Program-made: the position numbers and the translations under genes
Assembly (NCBI GenBank): GCA_964036275.1
Contig: OZ038434.1
Location: 39,703,279 to 39,767,278, forward strand
Direction of reading: 5' to 3'
DNA from: Litoditis marina
Lineage: Eukaryota > Nematoda > Chromadorea > Rhabditida > Rhabditidae
DNA length: 64,000 bases
Notes under the pieces: generated by a model
What the model was told of the DNA's origin: nothing
Databases searched by the model: none
The model's input: only the letters and a program-made list of their open reading frames with translations
Part shown: piece after piece, positions 48,709-62,900 of the stretch
Layout: each line of letters opens with the position of its first letter
Position numbering within the stretch: position 1 is the stretch's first letter

Positions 48709-50950
48709 AAGGAGTCCCATCGGAATGAACATGTTTCGTCCTAAAATATCGTATGTCGTTGTTATCATTTGATACATGTAATTGTTGTAGTTTGTAGTCT
48801 GACGCGCTAGCAAAGTACCAGCCGTGGTAAGCTCATCCTGACCAGAACCCACTAAAACAAGTCGAGTAAACGTCAGCATTTAGGATTTTGATGCATAAGT
48901 TGTAGCAAAACTATCCAAAATTCATTCAGTAAGCGGAAAAGGTACCTGTTCTGATTGATTTTACGGTAGTTTTAGGTTAAGCTCACTCAATTTCACAAGC
49001 ACGTGGAACTTTGCTACGGCGTCCAAGCTCTCGAGCTCTGACTACTTGTTGTTGAATCTTTTCTGGTGTCCCATTGAAGCATATTAGTTCACTTACTTTG
49101 TTATCTGGTTGTTTTTATCATATATAACTGTAAGTCTCTAACTTATCTCTGTGTTGTTCATTCAAGCTCCGTGAAAGTTATGGTCACTTTTCATTTGAGA
49201 GTTAGCTGACTTGGTTGAATCTATGGAGTATGACCACGCTTTGTAACCAATTTCGTTCTAAATCTAATTCATGATACATTGTTCTCGTTGGTAGATCAGA
49301 TGTAGTGTTGACATGTTTCACGTTGCCTTATTATTGTCTAATTTGAATTATCGATTGCCTTACCTCGTTAAAGATCATATACTAATTGACAGAGATATCA
49401 GTGAGAGGTCTTTTACCACTGGTGCAATTACGATGATTATCAATGGGCTCAGAATATTCAGTTGGTAAAGGGCTATCCTGAAACTTGATGTTCTTTCCTT
49501 TAGAGACATTCATCTCATATCGCTTTATGTGTTACCTCTTTATGCCTTGATTGTAGAATGTTCGATCAATGTTTGTGCCAGAACTGTTTGAAGATTGAAA
49601 CTGATAAATGGATTAAACTCCTTGAAACCTTCCTTGATCAAATAATCAGAACCATATTGGACAGTTATCTTCGGTTTTTCAGAAAGACGTTTCTTTTCTC
49701 GGCTTAAAAGAAGTAATGGAGGCCAGAAAAACTAGTTCTTAGAAGTGTTACGAACAGTTGCAAATGGAACTTTCTGTATCTCGATGTGCTTTGATGATTA
49801 ATTCCATGCAATGGAAAGATCAGAAAATACAAAAGATGTTGATCAATTGACAATATTTTTACTACTGAAAATAATTGTACATGTTCCTGAACACGAAAAT
49901 CTACTATATGGCAACATCTTATTTGTTAGCATTGATTGGGAAGGAGGCCGAGCCCACAATCATTGTGTTTGAAGTTTGAATATTTTGTTTTCGCGCGCTG
50001 ACAGAAAGAGCGCGCTACTGCGAAAATCTAGCGCCAATGACAATATTCAAATATCGGCATTCGCAACTTCAAAAATTTACCGCATTGTCTTTCTTACATT
50101 TTTTTTTGCACGTTTGTTAGTTTATTACCATCTTTGCTTACAACTCTTAACTCCTAGTAGAAATTAGTTGCTCTGAAAGCTGTTTGAGTTCAAATAACAT
50201 CTACCACATATATCCTTATCTCAGTGAATCATTAAATTTGAGAGTACGTAGTATAGTAACGCAAAAACAAGATGGAAAAATCCCATGAAATCACACAAAC
50301 ATGTTTTGTTTGCTTCGTGGACACTAGTTGCACACCCTGGTTTGGTATAGTCATCGTATATCTGGTTTATTTTTTCAGTTCTTTAGCATCCGTCTTATAG
50401 TTGTGTATATTTCAAAATTGGAACCCTTACATTTTTAGGCTCGTCGTACAAGAGTAGTGTCGTACATTGGATGCGACATTCATCAAGATGACGACAATCG
50501 AACTGAATAAGTTGTGAGTCGTTAACGTATAAACGAGGAAGATACTCAGTAAAAGTGATGAACTTCTTCCATCACGTATATCAGACCGTTTTTGCCTGAA
50601 AGTGTGGGCCAATTCGGGGTCAGCGTCATTTGTGAGGGAATATGCGCGGATATGTGAAAGTAACGGGGTTTCGCTGGTATAAAACTCAGTTTTCAATGTT
50701 TCTCATCAAAACATTGTTGCAAACGTCTGAGGAAATATATAATGTGTTGAAATTTCATCTTTTCTCGGTGAAAATATCTTCCATACTCAAATTTGACTAT
50801 TCGACAAAAAGTCGTCATAGATTCATTCTATTCTTGTGGATTGTGGAATTTATTGCCTTTACATCGAAAATAGACAAGTTTGTCGCTTTCGTCCGAAAAG
50901 TAGCTTCTATTTTTCTAGCTATTCGGCCAAGTTCACATGATATCCTCTTT
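48709..50950. other. Intergenic region between ENT and SET genes
   Basis: No gene or clear repeat is seen from about 48800 to 50700; it is A/T-rich single-copy-looking DNA. The first SET-gene exon, if untranslated, may lie here. From about 50640 to 50950, fragments of the CATACACCAGTAAGG MITE appear (TTTTCTCGGTGAAAATA, TCGTCCGAAAAGTAG), which explains the long frame running into exon 50956. Confidence 0.5.
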
Positions 50951-50955
50951 TACAG
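50948..50955 (+). promoter_or_regulatory. Acceptor before first recognised SET-gene exon
   Basis: TTTTACAG precedes an exon whose first in-frame ATG is at 50996. It may be the SL site or join an upstream exon ending in phase 2. Confidence 0.4.
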
Positions 50956-50995
50956 CAACAAAGATTCGCTGTTGAGCGAATGGTTGGTTCCGGAT

Positions 50996-53900
50996 ATGAA
51001 AGAGCTCGAGAAACTGGACATAAAGGAGCACTTTGAATCTCAGAGAGATTTCTACGCTAGATGCCGCAAGTTGTCCGAAAATGGCGAAGTGAGTGATTTT
51101 GTTATTGTTTTAATGAATAAACTATGTTCTTTCTGGAGAATGGTGTGTCGGGAGAATAAATTAAAAATGCAGGAATGCAGGCCCTCTTCTCGCGTAATTT
51201 AAAAATAGTAAAATCACGCCAAAATGAAACGTGCTGGACTAAATAACGTGTTTTTGTTCTATTTAAATTTCGAAAAAGACCATTGAAATTCCTAACATCC
51301 TTATCATTCACCAATGAGAGGTGACTATTATTCTAGAAGGAATTTTTTTTTCGATTCAATAACGCGAAGCTCACATGAAAAATGGACAACTTTTCTTATA
51401 TTGGCGTAAAAGTAGTCCAGTTCTCTTTTTTCTTGGCCATTTGGACAAATTTACTGGGGTACGGGTACTCGACAAGCATAGACCCGTAAAGTTGGTGGCA
51501 AAATAGGGAAAAAAAATGAAATTGTGCATGGACTACTTTCAAAGCAGGACGATTATGTGGACCAATCCCGTGCCATCGGTCCTTTAAACTGCAATTGGGA
51601 AATGTATTGCAGTTTAAAGGACTGAAGCGTTGGGATTGGACCACATAATCGTCCTTATTCAAGTCAATATCGGTATGCTCGGTTAATTTTCACTGCAACA
51701 TGCAAATGTTTCTCAGATGGACGAGGCGTTGACTAGAGGCGGAGAACATTTGGCAGTCGATCTTCTCGCAATGCAGTCGTGGGTATTCAGGAAGCGAGGA
51801 CAGACTGTGGTCAGTTTCCTACTATATATATTATGTTAATTCCAAATACTGTACTTTAATTTTACTTGAGTACAAATACTATGTTTTGGTGCAGTATTTT
51901 ACTTTGTTAATATATTACTCTGTAATATTCTGTTACTATATATTTCAGTGGTATAATATCTCGATATCACACTAAAGTTGTCCGAAAAATTCAAAAGCGG
52001 ACTACTTTTTCGTGAAAAACGAGAAAGTTGTCTACTTTTGGGGCAAATTCAATCTTCACGCGTTCAAATACAAAAACGGACTACTTTTTGTCGAGTAGTC
52101 GGACCTCACTGTTGTAAAATGGAAGCACAAAGGTCATCGAACAATCAGTTTCCTTCTCGTGCAATTTCTTATTTATTCAGTTACCAGTTGTATGATTATA
52201 ATATCTCCATTTCAGCCAGTGACCCCGAAAAGAAGTCGACGCATCCAACGAAGTATGACGCTTGAAGTAGAAGATATAGTTCAAACACTGTTGGCTCACG
52301 AATTCCTCAGCATTCATGGTATTTATAGTTTATTCACTCATTTACATTCAAAGAGTGTTCCACTAGCTCATCAGAGAATGAGTGAGAGAGAGAGGGAGAG
52401 AAAGAGTTAAAACCATAAGAAAAAATTAAAAAGGAGACAGTTGAAACATTGATTTTTATAGTTGTAGTTACTTCAAAAGCATACATCAGTAAAGTTGGCA
52501 GTATATGAAAGAGAATGAGATCGGGCTACTTTCATACGTAAAATAGTTCCGAATCGGGGCGAAAAAAAGTGAGCATGAGCAGCCCCAAAAGTGAGCATGA
52601 GCAGCCCCAAAAGTGAGCATGAGCAGCCCCGAAAACACAAAATAATAGTAATTTTGCCTAGAATCCTGAACATTTACCCCAAAAAGTGATCATGGCCCAA
52701 TCGGAATCGGGCAAAAGTGAGCATCAGCCAATATCAGAATAAGGGGGTATTTTACGTATGGCTACTTTCATTCAATATAGGGATGATCATTTCATTTTCA
52801 ATGCAAACTGCAAACACGTTAATTTTCAAGGATATCAATTGGGCAACTATTTACTTTTTGTGGATTAGTCACATCTCACTGGTATGGGAGTAGTTTTCAT
52901 GCGTTTTTGAAGAATCTACAATTAGCTTCTCCGCAAGGTGCTGCAGCAAATTTCCTGAGAACATTTCAGAACACGGGTATCTTTTGTGCCGTACTCGAGA
53001 GTATTGAGAGTAGAGACATACCCCAGTAAGGTCCGACTAAGCGACAATAAGTAAGCCGTTTTTTGATGTAAACACGGTAACATTTAGGATTTAACCTCAA
53101 AAGTCAAAAGTAGACTGATTTTCATCTTTTCGGCTAAAAAGTAGTTCGTTTTACGTTTTTCGAACTTTTCTGACTATTCGGACAACCTTGCTGGTGTATG
53201 AGTAGAGAACTCCGCCGTGTTGACTGTAAAATGGGATGATGTTCGAAGAGAAAAGGGAAAATGTTCTCCTCTATCGTTGTTCTTTCCAGACGAAGTTGTA
53301 GACGCATTCCAAGCCATGATGGACGAAGCGTGTAAGATAAACACGGAATACAGGTGAATATATGATATCTTTCACGTAAACGGTTATAATAATAGAATAG
53401 AATTTCATTCGCGATTGCACACGTGACTTTCCGCGTATAACATGTGACCATCCAAATGTACAAATGGAGAGAATGGTTCTATGGTTGATACATACTTCTG
53501 TTAAGTTCTCCGAATAGGCAGAAAAGTTCGAAAATCGTGCTCTTTTTCCAAAATTGGAAGTATCGGCCTGTTTTTGTTTAAAAACATGAGTTGTTATCAT
53601 TGATTTTCCGTGTTCCAGAGATTCTCTCTCGATTCTGTCTGCTGCCGCCTCCGAAATGGTGCAGTCGCCGGTGGCGCCACTTGCCGATTCCGTGAGTTTC
53701 ACTAGTAAAACAGTCCCTGTGGACCAGTAAGGTTTTCCGAATGGCCAGACAAAATTGAAAACGGGCTACTTTCACGCCAAAAATGGAGAAGATTTGTCTT
53801 TTTGATGCAAAACCGTAGCATTTCACGCGTGTAACTTAAAAAGCGGACACAATTGTCGATCGTAATCATGTAAAATTTCTTGTTGTGTTTCTCTCATTTA

Positions 53901-56900
53901 TGTTTATGAAGCAGTTTCAGAAGAACAAAAGAAATGTGCGAGCGGAAGTGAAGGGAAAAGTTGCGACGACCCCGAAGAGCACTCGTCTGGAGAACAATCA
54001 GGAAAATGGTGAGTTTTTTATAGAATACTTCAAGTATTTCCGAATAGGGGGTGAAAAATAGAAGCACGAGAATATAATAGATCTATTCGCGATTTAACAC
54101 TTGACTTTCACATAGTAGAATATTCCTAGAATATTCAACATTTACTTCAAAAAGTAACCATGATCGGATTTGGGCAACGTGAGCATCAGTATCAAAGTAA
54201 GGGGGTAGTTTACCTATGTTTTACGTATGGGGTTACTTTTCAGTTCTCTTTTTTTTTACAATTATCAACTGGGGATAATTGGGATCAAACTACATTGATT
54301 GTACTTGTAGAATGGGTCAGTGATGCATCTCTCAGTACAGTTGTCCGAGTAGCCACAATAATACTCAAAAGGGCTACTTTTTGGTAATATACGGAGAAAG
54401 TGCCTATTTTTTGAAAAGAAAAGTCAAGACGCTTCTCGTATAATAGTTACATCTTACTATGATTTGCTTTCAACTGTTCAACTTTCTAAAAATAGCGGAC
54501 GAATTATCACTTTCGGGCCAGTTACTGTTGAGTAACCATGACTGGTGACGAAACTACAGTTATTTTGTATTTTTGTTACACCTTGTTCACTTTTTCTGAT
54601 CGGAGATCATTTCATGTATGTATATGTTTACAGTGGAAGTAGACATGGCGGCAACAGTGGCGAGTACAGATGTGACACTCGATGACGACGATATGTCTAT
54701 GTTCAGGTATTTATTCATTGTTCGGTCGGAAACATATGTCGGTTTGAGGGTGTGAACACCTAAACACCCCCTCCCATACACCCGCAAGGTTGTCCGAATA
54801 GTCAGAAAAATTCGCAAAACGGACTACTTTTTTGCCGAAAAGAAGAAAATAGGTCTACTTTAGATGAAAAATCCTGAATTTTCACGTGTTCACATCTGAA
54901 AACGGATCAATTTTCGTCGCTTAGTCAGACCTTACTGGTGTATGCCCCCTCCACAGAAAAAAGCTAACCGTTATAGGCGCCCCTAGAAAATCACCCAATT
55001 GACCCAATCAACGGATAGGTGTTGGAAAAGTTGTGGGAAGAGAATAATTTTTGTAAAAATGATTTGACGATTCGGGTGTTTCGTTTTTACTACACACATT
55101 TTGAAACCATATTCGTTGAGGTGACCGTGGTATCGCACCTATAGTCTGGAAAGAATTCGGCTCAAGTATTTATTATTTATGTATTCTTTATTCTAGTTTC
55201 CTAGTTATACTATTTGTAGTTTAGAATAGAATACATCCAACAAAGTTGTCGTATGTTTGCAATCAAGAGCAGAAGCAATCGATTGGCTAAAACAGAGAGC
55301 GTCCTTCAATGACGGAAACTATTCTATTCTAAATATTCCAACATTTATTAAGTTATCTTCTTCTTCTATACCTATTTATACTATTTGTAGGTCATGCACG
55401 GGAGAGTCCGATTCTGAGGTGGTCGCACGTGATTCACCAGATGTTCAAGCGACAACGACGTCTGCGAATAGTCGCGAATGTAAGTTGTTCTTTTCACTTC
55501 TTCAGGTACATGCATCCCTTTCTCCACTACAGAACTACAGTAAAGTTATCCGAATAGTCAGAAAAGTTCGAGATTAACACTCCTTTTTTCGTTTTTCATG
55601 TGGAAAACCATCAATTTTCACGTATTTACTAAAAACATATTGGTTTTCCTCGAATTGTAGGACCTTACTGGTGTATGGATATGTAAGGTGTTCACTTCTT
55701 CAAGTACATACATCCACACACACCTTTCAGTGAATATCTCACAAAAGCAGTTGGTTTTTGTTGTGAACTCGGGAAAATGCATGATTTTTCATGAAATGAT
55801 GCACTTTTCGGAAATAAAATCGCTCGGAAAGGTTGACGAATTCTGTTCTAACTATTATTGATTGAATACATGTCCAAAGACCCGTAAGGTCCGGCCAATC
55901 GACAGAAAGTAGTCCAGTTTTAGATGTAAACACGTGAAAATTTATGATTTTTCCATCAAAGAAGACCGATTTTCTTTTTTTCGGTGAAAAAGTAGTGCGC
56001 TTTTCGAATTTTTCTGACTAATCGGACAACTTTACTGGTGTATGTACATGTCTATTATCATTTGACTACACGTGTCACCCTTTTCAGCGATCTGGATGCA
56101 CCGTGAGCGACTACCGGAGGCTGATGCTGACAGTGAGTATCTGTATCCTCTCAATATAGAATGGAGTCACAGGAATAATCGAATAACCTACTAAACCACT
56201 TATGGGATAGAGAGTGGTCACGAACATATTCATATGAAAGTAGGGATCGCGAGTTGAAAACTAATGAGATTCATACAAAATTAGCCGAGAATAAGCAGCA
56301 TATTATGCAAACATGGCAGTTTTGGAGGGGGCGCGGCATTTGAATAGTGATGTGAGAGTCAGATCCTTGGCGGTGTATGAGAATCATCTACTAAACCGCC
56401 TATAAAGGGCTAGTAAAGGGTTACTTCAACGTAGACTACTCTCACGCTGTTCTGCTTTCGCTGATTTTTTTGCGCAACGACCTCTGCGCTTGAGATATTA
56501 ATACTACTGTAGATTTCAAAATTTTTGAGCTTTGCAGACAAAATCTGAAATCTCTCGTTTCTGCACACTATTTCTCGTCAGCTAGAAGGCGTCAGTGCTT
56601 TGCGAGGCGTTTAAATTCTCAGGGGTCTTGGAATGAAACGATGGGAGCGTTGTATGATTCGAACATTGGGATCTCATCGACATCGTTTGGCAATCTGGCT
56701 AGCGAGACATTCTAAAAAAATGGTTGACTTTATGCTAAACAGCTTAGTGGTGAAGAAATAGGTGATTTTGGTACAAATTCAGCAATACCATTAGGTTTTA
56801 ACGTATTTCAGTCGATAAATGGTGTGAATGGACAGTTTATGTCCTTGCAGGGCTGTGTTTCGTGTGTCAGAAGGCGACCAACGACTCGGGAGAGGTGCTG

Positions 56901-59900
56901 GAACAATGCCAAAAGAAGCACGAGAAGGGCGCGCGGTGCGCAACTCGCTTCCATGTCGCCTGTATCAAGGTCAGTTACTTTCCTGTCACTCTATCAAACT
57001 ATAAAAGCAAAGGCCAGTAAGGTCTGACTGAGCGACAAAAAGTAGTCCGTTTTAGATGTAAACACGTGAAAAATTATGATTTTTCCATCAAAGGTAGACG
57101 ATTTTGTTATTTTCGGTGAAAAAGTAGTCCGTTTTTCGATTTTTTCTAACTATTCGGACAACTTTACTGGTGTATGTATAAAAGGGCGAATTCGTGAAAA
57201 TTAACTGGTTTGCATAGGTAAATGAGTGTAATGTCAAGGCAACTGAAATGATCGTGCGTAATCCTGAAAGTGGTCATGATACCCCTGCAAAAGTGATTAT
57301 GTCTTGCGATTCTATGTGTTGCAGGTATATATGTATAGGTACAGTATACTGTAGGAGTCTCACTAGAGAAGGTAAGAATTATATGCTTCTATTCTCAACT
57401 GTGGTTGCAGGGCTACAACGCGGGTGAGTATCTGGCCGAGTACCGCCGGGTTCTCGGTGGCGGTCAGCTGGTCTGTCCGCTGCACCACTGCTCTCTGTGC
57501 TGGATCGATCGATACAAGTCGACGGCCATTCAAGGTGAGAAAAAAAACATCGATTCGTTAAAAAAAACGGGTATTTTTTCGCCGATAACTTTTATATAAC
57601 CGTCTATTTTCAATGCGAAATCATCGAGTTTTGGACGAAAGGGCAACCTTTTCACCGAAAACTATAAAAATCATCTATTTTCGGAGCAAGTAATTGGTTA
57701 AAAAAACGGGCGACTTTTTTTTTTACGAAAAACAGACGAATCGTCTGTTTTCGATGCAAAATCATTACTTTTCACGTGTTTCGAAGTTTCATTACCGGTG
57801 TATGTGAGCACTCAGAGTTCCGAAAGCTTCAATTCATACAATACCATACAAACGTCGTGCCCCTTGTGATTAGAAAACGGCAGGGGGGGGGGGGGGTTAT
57901 AACTAAAAGCACGTTCCATCGGGGTTCTAAGGTTCATCCCGGGAATATTTGTTAGAGAAGGGTCCGTTTGTACTTTTTAGTCTGCGACATATGTGTACTG
58001 TATGTATTGCCCGCAATCAATGATCAAACTTTGTTGTATTGATCTGCCGCCGCCAAAAAAGTTTGAGGAAAACCTTACACGATTGTGATTTTTTTGTTAA
58101 ACATACCTATTATTATTATTATTATTATTATCATGTTATGTCTTGTTTACAGGCAACCTAATCCAGTGCGGCGACTGTTATCGCTCGTTCCACGAGAAAT
58201 GTCGGCCCGCTGGCGCCCATGTGGTCAAGGACATGGTGAAACTATACAATGATGACGGGACGGGCGTTGAGGTACGTTTTGTAGTTTGATGCCTCTAATT
58301 CACGGGTTCATACTTGTAGTTTGATCTCGATACACACCGTGATCTACGACTACGAATGACGGGACGGGCGTTGACGTATCGGTTACTCGTGCGTTTTGTA
58401 GTTTGATCTTGATGTATGCGGGTTCATACTTTTTGTTGTTTAATCTCATGGGAGCTGGGAGTCGCGGATCATTTTTTTGTAGTTTGAAGCCATTGAGGTA
58501 CGGGCCACTAGTGCGTTTTGTAGTTTGACTATATTCCATATGCTTGTAAAATAGTACAAAGATAAGGGTACTATCAATGATGCTATGAAGTGTGTTGATC
58601 AATACCGTTAAAAAAACGCGATAAAGTGAGTAAATAAGAAATTAAACGAGAAGAAAATTGATTGTTCGATGACCTCTGACCTTTGTGCTTGTTCGATGAC
58701 CTTTGTAGGTCCGTATCGACAAGACGACGTGTCATTCGCATTGCAAGGAGGTGATGAAGAAGAACGCGAGGACGCACGTGAAGTTCTGCTGCGAGTGCGA
58801 AGAAGTGGTTCGTTTTTGTTTGGTCGTTTACCAATTAACAATTTCTCTGTTAAACGTTTAGTAACCCTTTTTTCAAATTTTTCGGCGAACTTCGCGGTTA
58901 CCAAGTGTTAACCATTTTCCGGTGAACGGTTAACTGGCGCGGTTAACAGAAAATGCGGTTAAATGAAGAGTTAGTCCTACTTTAATGTATTTCTGCCCGC
59001 CTCTGATTATAATCCATGAATCTATAATATAATATCTGAATATGATATGATATCTGAATATGGTATAATAATGCTGTTACTTTGTCCAGGGTACGAGTGA
59101 GCTGGAGTTCTGCTCGCGCTGTATTATGGCCTACCACCCTGAGTGTCGAAGATACGGAGACATTCTTGGTTAGTTCTCAGTTGTTTAGTCATACGTAATG
59201 CAACTTTGTTGTTCACAAAAATTGGTTGTCTTATCTGCGTAAATGAACAACAAAACAGGATGAGGTGTGAGGTTTTCACCAGTCAATGCGACATTTGTTA
59301 AAACTATTCTATAGGGTAACTCAAAATCCCAATTTTGAAGAAAACGGGCTATTCATTGGGCAATACCACGAACTACGTTTGTGGTTATTCAATAGTTATT
59401 ACAATACGCTCATACACCAGTTTAAGTTGTTACCATCCCACATAAAGTGATCTATTGTACATCATATGTCCGTGAGTGAAATTTTGTAATCTTCCTTCAA
59501 AAATGAGCCAATTCACCCTACTTTCGCGAAAAAATTCGAAAGTGGTTTTAAATCTCAAAAGTGCACCATTTCGGCCGTGTATTTGTCTTACAAACTTGAC
59601 AGTTTTTCTGTTTTCCATAAGTAACGCTCAAGGAAACGGTTTCTTTTTCGTAGAATAGTCACATAGTTCATGTTTGTAGGTAATGAATGGGAGCAGAAGC
59701 CGGTGTGCGAGTCGTGTGTCCTGGGAGAATCGATGAGGGTCGGACAGAAGGCGATCGCCAAATATCTCAATTCGTCAGTAATTATGTACTTATTATGGTG
59801 TTTGGTTTATGCTGACGTTTCGAATCGATGAGGGTCGGACAGAAGGCGATCGCCAAATACCTGAATTCGTCAGTAATTATATACTTATTATGGTGTTTGG

Positions 59901-62900
59901 TTTATGCTGACGTTTCGAATAGGGAACCAGCTACAATCAATTCGGGAAAATTTGTCTGTTTTCGGTGCGAAATCATTAGTGTTGACATGTTTAATTTGAA
60001 AACGCACTCCTTTTTGTCGAGTGTTCTGAATTTATTGGTGAATGCGCGGACGTGTAAAGTTTACTTGCATAGGTGCGATACCACGGTTAACAGACCGGAG
60101 GATCATTAACTTTCCCTTCAACTGGGCTAGGGGGAACCCATCACTTTTCTAAAAAAAAACTCTGGGTTTATTGGAAAATTGTTCAGGGAGTCCCATAACT
60201 CTTCGCTTTTTCTGTGGATGGCATGTTTAACTGTTCAAACCCTTCAAAACGACACTATCACACCTTCCCACCTATGTTTATTCGCCCCAGACGTATTTGT
60301 GTGTTTTCAGGTTCTTCCCATGCGTCACGGTGTCGCTGGACGACTATCCCGCACATTGTGCCTCAGTGTCAGTTTTGATCTTCTCCTTTTCCAACCTATT
60401 TCTTTTTTATCGCAACTTACAACGTTAGAAAAGCCGGGCAGATACGGTTGTCGTTTTACGTGTACGTGTTGTTTGGTCTGTGATCAAGCTACAAACTATA
60501 AACATGCATACCTCAGTAATTGTCCGAATAGTCAGAAAAATCGAAAAACGGACTACCTTTTAGTCGAAAAGATGTCTATATTTGATGCAAAATCGTTAAT
60601 TTACACGCGTTTGAAGCTAAAAATGGACTACTTTTCGTCGAATAATCTTACTGGTATATGTTTGCAGGGACATGTAGGTTGTAGGGCAGTCGTTTTGGTC
60701 TGAGATCAAACTACAAACTCTACCATTTCAGTGACAAATACGGCTCTCGTCTGGGCGACCCGGGTTTCGTGGCCGTCAAATGGGCCGGTTGCGAGAACCT
60801 GTTCTCGTTGCTGCCAGCCTGGCGCCTGATGCCCATGTTTACCGGCTCGTACCAGATTCTCGGGAAGAAAATGACCGACAAGGATATCCGGAACGGTACG
60901 CGGCTAGTTTGTATTTTGAACTTTGTTCTCACGTTCTGACAGAGCGAAGAGGTACGCTTTGAAGATGACCTAATTCGGAAAGTTACGGCTTTTTTCAATA
61001 ATAACAATCTGTTTATAGAAACGGTGCGCCCTCCGTTTCCATCTTGTGGCCGTTGCATGGCCACAAGATTCGATACTTTTTGTTGCAAAATTGAGAACAT
61101 TTGGTCATTTTTGATGCGAAAGGGTAAAATTGAGGGAAAAAAATTTCTGGGCGAAAGGGAAATCTGTTTTCTCCTTTTTTTATAATAATGACTTAGATGA
61201 TTATTGATTTATCCTCCAGCATGGGCAGTGTGGGAAATCCGAATCATCGTGCCTCGCCCGCAACTGAACCTTGTGCAGGAGAAATATATGAAAATCAAGG
61301 TCAGTTAATACAAATATTTCATAAACCGTTTATTTCAATGTATAGAAAAATAGAAGTTTGTTAACCTGAACCGCATTTTCGGGCCAAACTGTTCCCTTCT
61401 GCAAGTTTGCATCGAAAATTACGTTTATCTTTCACTCATCGAGGAATGGCTTGTATCGAGATCAAACTACAAACTGCAGTGCTAAGTTGGTCACTGCCTC
61501 TATCTATCTTATTCATCCACATTTTCCAGACGTCTGTGTATCATCCGGAATTCGAGCAGAAGCCGCGTCTAGAAGCAGTCGAAGATCACGATGTTCTCTG
61601 CGAGTGTAAGGTATGTGTCACACTTGGCTCTCCTTTTAACACCGAATATAGGCGTCGCCAACGGAACGGCGGGAGAGTACTGTATATCTCAGTTTCCGCT
61701 GTGTACGCACACAATCCTCTGATTCAAAAACTTGACTATTGTGAATTCTCATAGCGCAGTGGTTAGCTTGTGACTACCAAACTTTTGCTCTGCAGGCTCG
61801 GTTTCGGTCGGGTACAAACTTCTATAAGTTTGGCACCCCATTAAGTACTTACATGATAGCAATATACAATTAATGGAATGCATGACATACTGAATGCTCA
61901 GATATAGGTGGTGGGGTGGCAGTAAACTGTTAGTCAATTACACAGTCACGTGAAGCATGTTAAACACAGCAGAACTCAGAAACACAGAAACGTGCAATGG
62001 CAGAGTGCACGATACCTTACCTTCACCTGACTATTCTATTTACTTTTAGTATACTTTACAGTATACAGTCTATTTCAGTTAGTATACAGAGTGAGCTCTC
62101 CTTTTCAATCTTTCGCTTTCACTCGTTTAGCGTGCTTGGTTTTTGTACGGTCTCATAGGGTAATTTTGATGTCTAACTGAATACTATTTTATATAGTTAC
62201 AATAAAATAACTTGACAAATGTTATTACATAAATGAACTGAAATTAATATATACTATCTATCCATTAAAGTTGATATATCGATTAAGTCTGCAGTTGCAG
62301 TCACACTGTGCAGGCCTCTGTCACAAAGAGGGCTGCCTTTTTGCAGTATCGAGAATGATGCCTATTACTGTTTGTTTACTGGCCAATTAGCAAAGAATCT
62401 AGGTACCTAGGAGACTACATTTTCGTGTTTTTTTCATAGGAGGAGATGTTAAACCGTCCAACCGACACTATCCCACCCATGATTTACTCCAATAGTTACA
62501 TAGTGGGTTAGGGGGGAGCTGGTATGACCCATGATTAATTTCAATATTTGCAGCCGGATGCTGTGGATCGTTGTGGCCCCAATTCCAAGTGCACCAACCG
62601 AGACTTGTTACAAGACTGTCCGGAGGTGGGTTTTCATAGTTTTAGTAAAAATACAAACGAATGTTTTCAAACGTTCGGGACTCGAACGTTTAGTTTTGTT
62701 TTGATCCATCAATTTCTCTCCAATGTTTTTTTCTAAATGAGCGGGCCAACCTTCCATTTTTTATAGAGTTTCGCCAGAAAAGGGGCTGCTTTTCTACTTT
62801 TTTGATAGATCTGAGAAATCAGAGAAATGGGGAATTTTTGGATAAAAATTATGAAGTTTCACGTATAATGAAAAGAAATGGATTATTTTCGAAGCATATT

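Noticed and set aside
50642..51202. 186-residue frame over the first SET-gene exon
   Set aside because: Only 50956-51088 looks like an exon; the upstream part is MITE fragments and the downstream part follows a clear GTGAGT donor.
60179..60703. 174-residue frame
   Set aside because: It reads exon 60311-60367 in the wrong frame and continues into a MITE.
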